From positions 1 to 6,910 of the forward strand of contig DATKQY010000078.1 of the NCBI GenBank assembly GCA_035532475.1: DNA of 6,910 nt. The letters run 5' to 3'. The notes beneath the pieces were generated by a model. That model had not been told where the DNA came from. It saw only the letters and a program-made list of their open reading frames with translations, and searched no databases. Made by a program: the position numbers and the translations under genes. This stretch comes from DATKQY01 sp035532475 (GTDB lineage: Bacteria; Actinomycetota; Acidimicrobiia; Acidimicrobiales; Bog-793). Below, piece by piece: positions 1 through 5,109 of the stretch (its first letter is position 1; every line of letters starts with the position of its first letter).

Positions 1-146
1 GAACCGCAGGGCAGTGGAGCGCCGATGGGCGGCGACGCGCGCTCAGGCGCCAGGCGATCGCGCTCCGATGCTCCGGCCGGTTATCCAGCGCAACGTCACA
101 CCCAAATGTGAAGATGAGGGAGGTCCAAACGTGAAGACCTCAGGTG
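1..146. other. Left-edge stretch with no supportable gene
   Basis: No start, ribosome site or recognisable protein is visible here. Plus-strand frames 1, 2 and 3 are open from the edge to stops at about 111, 176 and 134, so the tail of a gene entering from the left cannot be excluded, but none of the short translations resembles a known family. The right part (about 95-141) is less GC-rich than the rest. It holds an imperfect 14-bp direct repeat and small inverted repeats, just downstream of the tRNA-Thr gene. Confidence 0.5.
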
Positions 147-219
147 AGCCGGTGGTGGGACTCGAACCCACGACCTGACGATTACAAGTCGCCTGCGCTA
201 CCAGCTGCGCCACACCGGC
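147..219 (-). tRNA. tRNA-Thr, anticodon UGU
   Basis: Read on the minus strand, this 73-nt segment folds as a complete cloverleaf. It has a 7-bp acceptor stem (GCCGGTG with CACCGGC), a 4-bp D stem (GCGC/GCGC), a 5-bp anticodon stem with one G-U pair, a 7-nt anticodon loop CTTGTAA giving anticodon UGU, and a 5-bp T stem GTGGG/CCCAC around loop TTCGAGT. UGU reads threonine codons ACA/ACG. The discriminator base is U, and the 3' CCA is not encoded (the next bases are TCACCT), so it must be added by a nucleotidyltransferase. The gene lies 52 bp downstream of the PAP2 phosphatase stop codon on the same strand. I saw no clear promoter of its own, so it may be read through from the PAP2 gene. Confidence 0.96.
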
Positions 220-226
220 GTCGTAC

Positions 227-242
227 GGGCGGCACACCGCCC
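227..242 (-). terminator. Small GC hairpin between PAP2 gene and tRNA-Thr
   Basis: A perfect 6-bp inverted repeat (GGGCGG/CCGCCC) encloses a 4-nt loop, about 30 bp after the PAP2 stop codon and 7 bp before the tRNA-Thr 5' end. There is no T tract, so it is at best a weak terminator. It could equally be a processing signal between the mRNA and the tRNA. A chance occurrence in DNA of this composition is possible. Confidence 0.3.
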
Positions 243-271
243 TGGATCGTTCGACCGCGCCGCCGCTCGGG

Positions 272-1021
272 CTACGAGCCCGCCATGCCCCGTCCGGAGT
301 CGACGTCGGACGAGCTGCCGGCGCGCACGCGCGGCTGGGGCCCGTCGCCGTCGAGGATCCGCACCGAGCCGGTCGCCCCGAGGGTCGTCGGCTGTGCCGC
401 CGGCCCGGGGCCCGCAGGCCGCTCGCCGTGGACGATGCCGACGAGGATGCCGAGCGGGCTGCGTCCGACGATCTCCACCCCCCGGCGCAGCAGCGGGGCG
501 GCGACGGGGTAGCCGGCGAGGACGACGAGCGCGCCGAACCCGAGGCCGGCGAGGACGTCACCCGGGTAGTGGGCACCGACGTACACACGCGCGAACGCCA
601 GGAAGAGACCGAGCAGGGTGGCGAGCCCGGCGACCAGGCGGTCGCGCGAGAGCCACAGTCCGACGACGATCGCGCCGGCGGCCGTGGCGTGGTCGCTCGG
701 CAACGTGAAGTCGTTGGCGCGGGGCACCAGCACCTCGACGCCGTGCAGGACGGCGTAGGGGCGGGGGCGTCCGACGAGGTGGGTGAGCGGCTGGTTGAGG
801 CCGAGCGCGAGGAGGGTCCCGCCGGCGGTCCACAGCACCGCGGCCACCTGGCCGGCGCTGCCGCCGAAGCCGAACCCGCCCCGGGCCCGCCAGAAGGCGA
901 CGACGACCAGGAGCGCGAGGAGCAGCACGCCGCCGTAGAGGGCGTAGAAGTGCATGAAGCTGTGCGCCCACGCGGTCTGCCGCGCGAAGCGGTTGACGTC
1001 GAGGTACCACTGGGTGTCCAA
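272..1021 (-). CDS. PAP2-family membrane phosphatase, possibly an undecaprenyl-diphosphatase-type lipid phosphatase
   Basis: This is a 249-residue integral membrane protein of the type 2 phosphatidic acid phosphatase (PAP2) superfamily, which dephosphorylates lipid phosphates such as undecaprenyl diphosphate or phosphatidic acid on the outer face of the membrane. Three signature blocks are visible: GRPRPY at 84-89; PSDH at 108-111 with the probable acid/base His111; and Arg145 to HYPGD at 151-155, with the nucleophile His151 and Asp155. About five hydrophobic segments (roughly 25-43, 56-75, 113-125, 128-148, 156-176) surround them. The usual Lys of motif 1 (K-x6-RP) is Thr80, and the usual Gly of PSGH is Asp. 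The C-terminal 50 residues are polar and Pro/Gly-rich. I chose the TTG start at 1021 because GAGGACGG lies just upstream and the protein then begins at the usual MDTxW-like N-terminus. A GTG at 1060 in the same frame adds 13 residues. The substrate cannot be told from sequence alone. Confidence 0.88.
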   Translation of the reverse strand: MDTQWYLDVNRFARQTAWAHSFMHFYALYGGVLLLALLVVVAFWRARGGFGFGGSAGQVAAVLWTAGGTLLALGLNQPLTHLVGRPRPYAVLHGVEVLVPRANDFTLPSDHATAAGAIVVGLWLSRDRLVAGLATLLGLFLAFARVYVGAHYPGDVLAGLGFGALVVLAGYPVAAPLLRRGVEIVGRSPLGILVGIVHGERPAGPGPAAQPTTLGATGSVRILDGDGPQPRVRAGSSSDVDSGRGMAGS

Positions 1022-1075
1022 CGGGTTCCGTCCTCGTTGTGCGTCCTGGTGCAAGCCCACGGCACACAGGCTGCT

Positions 1076-1098
1076 CTAAGTTAGTAGACGGTCTAGAC
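1076..1098. promoter_or_regulatory. Cluster of short palindromes between divergent genes
   Basis: Three overlapping or adjacent inverted repeats lie in the intergenic region between the PAP2 gene and the sulfoquinovose synthase gene. They are CTAA-G-TTAG (1076-1084), TAGAC-G-GTCTA (1085-1095) and the perfect 8-mer GTCTAGAC (1091-1098). The word TAGACG also repeats directly at 1085 and 1094, 9 bp apart. The patch is AT-richer than its surroundings. This arrangement would suit an operator for a dimeric regulator or the core of a divergent promoter, but no regulator is identified. Confidence 0.3.
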
Positions 1099-1123
1099 GA
1101 GCGGGGCTCGCCCTGGGCTAGGC

Positions 1124-1152
1124 TTGCGGGCGAGTTACTGCGATTGTGTCAT
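1124..1152 (+). promoter_or_regulatory. Candidate sigma-70-type promoter for the sulfoquinovose synthase gene
   Basis: TTGCGG (1124-1129) and TGTCAT (1147-1152) are separated by exactly 17 bp; the match to TTGACA/TATAAT is moderate. Transcription would begin near 1159 and give a leader of about 120 nt containing the hairpin at 1187-1210. An alternative -10-like TAGGCT lies at 1119-1124. Neither is strong enough to be certain. Confidence 0.3.
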
Positions 1153-1186
1153 CTGCTGCCGATCGCGTGCCGACCGCCGACATTCG

Positions 1187-1230
1187 GGTCCGCTCGTGCG
1201 CGAGTGGACCGAGTTCGCCGGATCGGGCGA
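1187..1230 (+). promoter_or_regulatory. Two hairpins in the leader of the sulfoquinovose synthase gene
   Basis: The first hairpin (1187-1210) has a 10-bp stem, GGTCCGCTCG with CGAGTGGACC, with a single G-U pair and a TGCG tetraloop. The second (1215-1230) has a 5-bp stem, TCGCC with GGCGA, and a 6-nt loop. Both lie 50-90 nt before the start codon. The first is too long to be likely by chance even at this GC content. It could be a leader-RNA regulatory element, an attenuator, or an operator on the DNA. I recognise no known riboswitch class. Confidence 0.4.
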
Positions 1231-1263
1231 CCGGTGCGGAAGTCTGGCACGTGCGGTTGAAAC

Positions 1264-1270
1264 GAGAGGA
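1264..1270 (+). promoter_or_regulatory. Ribosome binding site of the sulfoquinovose synthase gene
   Basis: GAGAGGA ends 9 nt before the ATG at 1280. This supports that start over upstream in-frame starts, which would add a non-conserved N-terminal extension before the NAD-binding motif. Confidence 0.75.
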
Positions 1271-1279
1271 AGAAGCTCG

Positions 1280-2464
1280 ATGCGGATCCTGGTACTCGGT
1301 GGCGACGGCTACCTCGGCTGGCCGACTGCGCTGCACCTGTCACAGCGGGGTCATGACGTGGGCATCGTCGACAATCTCGTGCGACGCAGCTACGACCACG
1401 AGATGGGCGTGGACAGCCTCGTGCCGATCCGCCAGCTGCAGCGGCGTGTCGCGACCTGGAAGGAGGTCTCCGGCCAGACCATCCAGCCCTTCGTCGGCGA
1501 CCTGACCAACAACTCGTTCGTCCTCGACACGCTGCGCAGCTTCGAGCCCGACGCCGTGGTGCACTTCGCCGAGCAGCGGAGTGCCCCGTACTCGATGATC
1601 GACCGCGAGCACGCCGTCTACACGCAGGTGAACAACGTCGTCGGCACGCTCAACCTCCTCTACGCCATCTCCGACCTGAACCCGGCGATCCACCTGGTGA
1701 AGCTCGGGACGATGGGCGAGTACGGCGCGCCGAACATCGACATCGAGGAAGGCTTCATCGAGATCACGCACAAGGGGCGCACGGACGTCCTGCCGTTCCC
1801 GAAGCAGCCGAACTCCTTCTACCACCTCTCGAAGGTCCACGACAGCCACAACATCATGTTCGCCTGCCGGATCTGGGGCCTGCGCTCCACGGACCTGAAC
1901 CAGGGGATCGTCTACGGGCAGCAGACGCCCGAGACCTCCATGCACCCGGACCTGGCGACGCGCTTCGACTACGACGGCGTCTTCGGGACGGTCCTCAACC
2001 GCTTCGCGGTGCAGGCCGCGGTCGGCTACCCCCTCACCGTCTACGGCAAGGGCGGCCAGACCCGGGCGATGCTCGAGATCCGCGACACCCTCGCCTGCAT
2101 CGAGCTCGCCTGCCTCAACCCGCCCGCTGCGGGTGAGTACCGGGTGTTCAACCAGTTCACCGAGTCGTTCTCGGTACGCAAGCTCGCCGAGTGGGTGCAG
2201 CGCGTCTCCCCGGTCGACGTCACGGTCGAGTCGATCCCGAACCCGCGTTCGGAGAGCGAGGAGCACTACTACCACGCCGTGACGACGAAGCTGCCGGAGC
2301 TCGGGCTGAAGCCGCATCTGCTGACCGACGAGCTGGTCGCCTCGCTCGTCTCCCTGGCGCTGAAACACAAGTCGCGGGTGAACTTCGAGGCGATCCGCCC
2401 CACCGTCAACTGGCGCTCGACGAAGTCCGACGTCACCGTTGCGGGGGGCTCGCCGGGCGAGTGA
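1280..2464 (+). CDS. sqdB: UDP-sulfoquinovose synthase (SQD1/SqdB type), NAD-dependent
   Basis: This 394-residue enzyme belongs to the extended short-chain dehydrogenase/epimerase family. The known SQD1/SqdB reaction converts UDP-glucose and sulfite to UDP-sulfoquinovose, the head-group donor for the sulfolipid SQDG; an archaeal homologue, Agl3, serves protein glycosylation. The N-terminal Rossmann motif is GGDGYLGW (7-14), with the SQD1-typical GG-D-GY-GW pattern. The VDNLVRR block follows at 30-36, then HFAEQRSAPYSMIDR at 95-109. The catalytic triad region is Thr144 in KLGTMGEYG and Tyr181/Lys185 in FYHLSKVHDSHN. DLNQGIVYG (205-213), LTVYGKGGQTR (252-262) and RVFNQFTE (288-295) are also nearly word-for-word as I recall them in plant SQD1. 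Length and domain span match the family, and all key residues are present. Its codons look slightly less GC-extreme than those of its neighbours, perhaps because the protein is rich in conserved Asn, Lys and Tyr. No sulfolipid glycosyltransferase (SqdX/SQD2 or SqdD) lies in the window. The gene seems to be a single transcription unit: own leader, hairpin after the stop. Confidence 0.93.
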   Translation: MRILVLGGDGYLGWPTALHLSQRGHDVGIVDNLVRRSYDHEMGVDSLVPIRQLQRRVATWKEVSGQTIQPFVGDLTNNSFVLDTLRSFEPDAVVHFAEQRSAPYSMIDREHAVYTQVNNVVGTLNLLYAISDLNPAIHLVKLGTMGEYGAPNIDIEEGFIEITHKGRTDVLPFPKQPNSFYHLSKVHDSHNIMFACRIWGLRSTDLNQGIVYGQQTPETSMHPDLATRFDYDGVFGTVLNRFAVQAAVGYPLTVYGKGGQTRAMLEIRDTLACIELACLNPPAAGEYRVFNQFTESFSVRKLAEWVQRVSPVDVTVESIPNPRSESEEHYYHAVTTKLPELGLKPHLLTDELVASLVSLALKHKSRVNFEAIRPTVNWRSTKSDVTVAGGSPGE

Positions 2465-2472
2465 GCCTCGGG

Positions 2473-2499
2473 ACCGCCGGGCGACGCGCGCCCGGCGGT
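2473..2499 (+). terminator. Perfect GC hairpin after the sulfoquinovose synthase gene
   Basis: A perfect 11-bp inverted repeat (ACCGCCGGGCG with CGCCCGGCGGT) around a 5-nt ACGCG loop starts 8 nt after the TGA stop. There is no T tract, which is common for terminators in high-GC actinobacteria. It separates this gene from the next one, which has its own promoter-like element. Confidence 0.7.
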
Positions 2500-2520
2500 A
2501 CCAGCGCGGCGTCCGCCTAC

Positions 2521-2526
2521 TAGGGT
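2521..2526 (+). promoter_or_regulatory. -10-like element directly before the stalk-protein gene
   Basis: TAGGGT, of the TAnnnT form common in actinobacterial promoters, ends 8 nt before the ATG at 2535. That spacing would place the transcription start at or next to the start codon and give a leaderless mRNA. No good -35 is visible. The same bases (AGGG, 9 nt from the ATG) could instead be a weak ribosome binding site. Confidence 0.4.
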
Positions 2527-2534
2527 CATCGCCG

Positions 2535-3761
2535 ATGCTGGGCCCCCTCGGACGTAGCTCACCGTCCAACTCGCGGCGCGGCCGTCGCCGGATAGTGCTC
2601 TCGGTCATCCTCGTCCTCCTGCTCGCCGTCGTGGTCGGCGAGGTGACGGACCAGGTCGTGAGCTCGTCGCCCACCGCGGCGCGGCGCGGCGCGCGCAGCT
2701 GGGTCGCTGCGGTGGGTCCCCTCGTCGACGACTCCAACGCGCTCGGCGCGACGCTGCGGACACTGCGCGGGCAGGGCGCGGGGATGGGCCGGGCCGCGTT
2801 CGATGCCCTCCTCCAGCAGCTGAGCGAGGGGAGCGCCGCAGACGCGGACGCGCTCGCCTCGCTCCATGTGGGCGCTCCGGACGCGGCCGCCCAGTCGGCG
2901 CTCACCGGCGTGCTGGAGGGTCGGAGCCGGGCGGTCACCACCCTCATCGGCGGGATCGCGCTCGCCACCTCCGCCGCCGCCCCTGCCGCCGCCCAGGCGG
3001 CGATCGCCGACGCCGGTGCCCAGCTGCTCCGCGCCGACGCCGCGTACCCGCGCTTTTTGCGCGCGCTGCCGGACGGCAGCGACGCCTCGCGCCTTCCCCC
3101 CTCGTCGGTCTGGATCTCGTCCGCCGCGGGTTGGGGGCCCGCCGCGGTGGCGAGGTGGGTGGCGAACCTCGCCGCCGCACCCCAGCTGCGCGAGCGGCGC
3201 TCGCTGACGCTCCTCGCCGTCTCCCTGCAGCCACCGGTCGTGCGGATCGAGGGGCTGCCCCCTCCGCCGGCGCCGACGACGACGACCTCGACGACCACGA
3301 CCTCGACGACCTCGACCACCACGACCTCGATCCCGACCAGGACGAGCGCCGGCGCGACGACGAGCTCGACGACGACGACGTCCTCGTCCACGACCACGAC
3401 CTCGTCGACGACGACCACGACGCTCCAGCTCCCGCCGAGCCAGTCGGTCTCCCTCGTCCAGGCAACCTCCAAGGTGACGGTCACCGCGGTGGTGGCGAAC
3501 TCGGGAAATGTCGCCCTCCGCGACGTCGTGGTGAGCGTCACGCTCGCGCCGCGCTCCTCGCCATCGGCACGCGCCGCGGCACGCTCGGCCCGCATCACCG
3601 AGCTCGCCGCCGGGGGGGCGCACTACGTCGTCGTCCCCCCGCTGAAAGTGCGGACCGGCTCGTCGTACGTCCTCAGCGTCACCGCTTCAGCAGGTGCCGT
3701 CCGCTCGAGCGTCGACGAGGTCAAGATCTGTGTGACGAACAGCCAGGGCTCCTGCCCCTGA
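2535..3761 (+). CDS. Membrane-anchored surface protein with Thr/Ser stalk and Ig-like C-terminal domain, function unknown
   Basis: I do not recognise this 408-residue protein as a named family. Residues 1-19 are basic and 20-36 form one hydrophobic helix (Val/Leu/Ile-rich), so it is probably a single-pass protein with the bulk outside the cell. Residues 45-235 are Ala-rich and mostly helical in appearance, with the patch PPSSVWISSAAGW at 188-200. Residues 248-296 are a low-complexity stalk, 43 of 49 being Thr or Ser, a likely site for O-glycosylation or a wall-spanning spacer. Residues 303-400 have the alternating hydrophobic pattern of a small beta-sandwich (VTVTAVVANSGNVALRDVVVSVTL at 314-337, split here only by description), like CARDB/DUF11 domains that support adhesion or assembly. 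Two cysteines near the end (399 and 407) could form a disulfide. The ATG at 2535 was preferred to upstream in-frame starts because it puts the basic stretch and helix at the N-terminus. It seems to be transcribed alone and converges on larC. Confidence 0.75.
   Translation: MLGPLGRSSPSNSRRGRRRIVLSVILVLLLAVVVGEVTDQVVSSSPTAARRGARSWVAAVGPLVDDSNALGATLRTLRGQGAGMGRAAFDALLQQLSEGSAADADALASLHVGAPDAAAQSALTGVLEGRSRAVTTLIGGIALATSAAAPAAAQAAIADAGAQLLRADAAYPRFLRALPDGSDASRLPPSSVWISSAAGWGPAAVARWVANLAAAPQLRERRSLTLLAVSLQPPVVRIEGLPPPPAPTTTTSTTTTSTTSTTTTSIPTRTSAGATTSSTTTTSSSTTTTSSTTTTTLQLPPSQSVSLVQATSKVTVTAVVANSGNVALRDVVVSVTLAPRSSPSARAAARSARITELAAGGAHYVVVPPLKVRTGSSYVLSVTASAGAVRSSVDEVKICVTNSQGSCP
3276..3422 (+). 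repeat. Low-complexity ACG/ACC/TCG triplet tract coding for the Thr/Ser stalk
   Basis: About 147 bp made almost wholly of the triplets ACG, ACC and TCG. In frame it encodes 31 Thr and 12 Ser in 49 residues. In the other frames the same tract reads as poly-Asp/His (plus strand) or poly-Val/Asp/Glu (minus strand), which explains odd-looking long open frames across it. Such tracts can change length by replication slippage in whole codons. Confidence 0.85.
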
Positions 3762-3846
3762 CCGCCGGGGGCGCGGGCCGGCCGCGGCGCTTGCCTGTCG
3801 ATCGGCCGGGATCAGCCTCGCCCAGGACGGAGCTGACCGGGTCCCA
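3762..3846. terminator. Convergent intergenic region with GC-rich imperfect hairpins
   Basis: This 85-bp gap separates the 3' ends of the stalk-protein gene and larC. It contains GCGC arms (3771-3774 and 3787-3790) around the palindrome GGCCGGCC (3776-3783). The pairing is imperfect and there is no T tract, so a bidirectional terminator is possible but not demonstrated. No coding potential was seen. Confidence 0.25.
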
Positions 3847-5109
3847 TCAGCTGGCGCCGTCGGGGTGCTCGGCGGAGCTCGAGCGCTCCCGCCAGGCGTG
3901 CTCGGCACGGGCGACCACCTCGCGCACCGGCAGGCCGCGCATGCGTGCCACGTGGCGAGCGTCGTCGTGCTCGACCTTCGCGCGCCCCGGGCTCACCTTC
4001 ACCCGGACTGGGTGGCCGTCGACCTCCACCTCCTCGATGCGGCGCGAGGCCGCCCAGCGGTTGACGACGGACGAGCGCACGCCGAACGAGCCGGTCTCGG
4101 CGGCGAGGACGCGGCGCAGCTGGTCGGCGACGGCGACATCCGCCAGCACGCTCACCACCTGACCCGGCCGCCCCTTCTTCATCAACGCGGGGGTGACCCA
4201 GGCGTCGGCAGCGCCGGCTTCGAACAGCGCCTGGACCGCGTCGGCGACCTGCTCGCCCGTCGCGTCGTCGAGGTTGGCCTCGAGCAGCACGAGCGGCTGG
4301 CCGACGGCGAGGCCGGACGCCGGCGAGCCGGCGCGCCCCTCGCGGCGCGTCCCGACGACGACCTGCGTGCAGTTGGGCAGACCCTCCAGCTCGTTCGCGC
4401 CGGCACCGTAGCCGGTGGCCTCGACGGTCATCGCGGGCATCGGGCCGAACTCGACCGCCGTCGAGGCGAGGATCGCGGCGCCGGTCGGCGTGGTCAGCTC
4501 GGCCTGCACGTCGCGACCCCACAACGGCGCGCCCGCGAGGAGCGCCAGCACGGCCGGTGCCGGGTTCGGGAGCATGCCGTGATGGCTGCGGACCATGCCG
4601 GTGCCCGTCGCGACCGGGCTCGAAGCCACCTCGTCGATGGCGAGCAGCTCGAGCGCGGCGGCGGTGCCCACGATGTCGACGATGGTGTCGTGCCCGCCGA
4701 GCTCGTGGAAGTGCACCTGGGACGCCGGACGGCGGTGCAGGCGGCCCTCCACCTCGGCGAGGAGGCGGAACGCCGCCACCGACCGCTCGCGCACGAGCTC
4801 GGGGAGCCGGGCCTCGTCGAGGATCGCCAGCACGTGGGGGAAGGTGCGCACCACCCCGTCGTCGGCCACCTCCACGACAATCCGGGTGGCGGCGATGCCA
4901 CCGCGCAGCACCGGGACCACGTCGAGCGACCAGCCCGAGATCGGGAGCCGCCCGAGGACGGCGCGGACCTCGTCGATGTCGGCGCCGGCGTCGACGAGGC
5001 TGGCGAGCGCCATGTCGCCCGCGATCCCGGCGAAGCAGTTGAACCACGCGACCCGTGTGCCGCCCGCCACGGCGGCGCCCGCCTCGTCGGGGGGACCGGC
5101 GACGCTCAA
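3847..5109 (-). CDS. larC: LarC, nickel-pincer cofactor nickel insertase
   Basis: LarC inserts nickel into the bis-thiocarboxylated nucleotide made by LarB and LarE, at the cost of CTP, giving the nickel-pincer nucleotide used by lactate racemase and other LarA-family enzymes. The 420-residue product shows the family blocks in order: NCFAGIAGDM (24-33), VHFHELGGHDTIVDIVG (132-148), LTTPTGAAIL (205-214), EANLDDATGE (277-286) and MKKGRPG (310-316). It is a single unbroken frame, unlike the Lactobacillus plantarum gene, which is split into larC1/larC2 and joined by programmed frameshifting. The TTG start at 5109 overlaps the larB stop by 4 bp (TTGA), has GAGGA 7 nt upstream and is followed by codons with high GC at position 3, which suggests translational coupling. 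A GTG at 5070 is the alternative: it gives a protein 13 residues shorter that starts closer to the conserved N-terminus. The C-terminal 20 residues are polar and variable. Confidence 0.92.
   Translation of the reverse strand: MSVAGPPDEAGAAVAGGTRVAWFNCFAGIAGDMALASLVDAGADIDEVRAVLGRLPISGWSLDVVPVLRGGIAATRIVVEVADDGVVRTFPHVLAILDEARLPELVRERSVAAFRLLAEVEGRLHRRPASQVHFHELGGHDTIVDIVGTAAALELLAIDEVASSPVATGTGMVRSHHGMLPNPAPAVLALLAGAPLWGRDVQAELTTPTGAAILASTAVEFGPMPAMTVEATGYGAGANELEGLPNCTQVVVGTRREGRAGSPASGLAVGQPLVLLEANLDDATGEQVADAVQALFEAGAADAWVTPALMKKGRPGQVVSVLADVAVADQLRRVLAAETGSFGVRSSVVNRWAASRRIEEVEVDGHPVRVKVSPGRAKVEHDDARHVARMRGLPVREVVARAEHAWRERSSSAEHPDGAS

Noticed and set aside
97..111. TCACA-N6-TGTGA as a CRP-family binding site
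   Set aside because: The half-sites are in the opposite order to the CRP consensus TGTGA-N6-TCACA, and there is no suitably placed promoter.
43..271. C-terminal part of a minus-strand frame reading through the tRNA-Thr (VAQLVAQATCNRQVVGSSPT-like)
   Set aside because: A typical artefact of translating a tRNA gene; the frame is also out of phase with the PAP2 protein.
144..512. Plus-strand open frame starting with a WWDSNPRPDDYKSPAL-like peptide
   Set aside because: This is the familiar spurious translation of a tRNA gene on the opposite strand; the remainder is antisense to the PAP2 gene.
1247..1254. GCACGTGC palindrome as an operator near the ribosome site
   Set aside because: An 8-bp GC-rich palindrome is expected by chance in this composition, and no second copy was seen nearby.
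3268..3430. Possible CRISPR or tandem satellite array in the repetitive tract
   Set aside because: There are no unit-length repeats separated by unique spacers; it is in-frame low-complexity coding DNA.
1340..3598. Minus-strand open frame of 752 codons spanning two plus-strand genes, with a poly-Val/Asp/Glu stretch
   Set aside because: It is antisense to two well-supported genes. Its length comes from the rarity of stop codons in GC-rich DNA, and its poly-Val stretch is the mirror of the Thr/Ser triplet tract. No domain or start signal is visible.
3131..4162. Plus-strand frame with a long Asp/His-rich stretch that could look like a metal-binding protein
   Set aside because: The acidic run is the same triplet tract read in another frame. 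The rest is antisense to larC or overlaps the stalk protein, and no conserved domain is seen.
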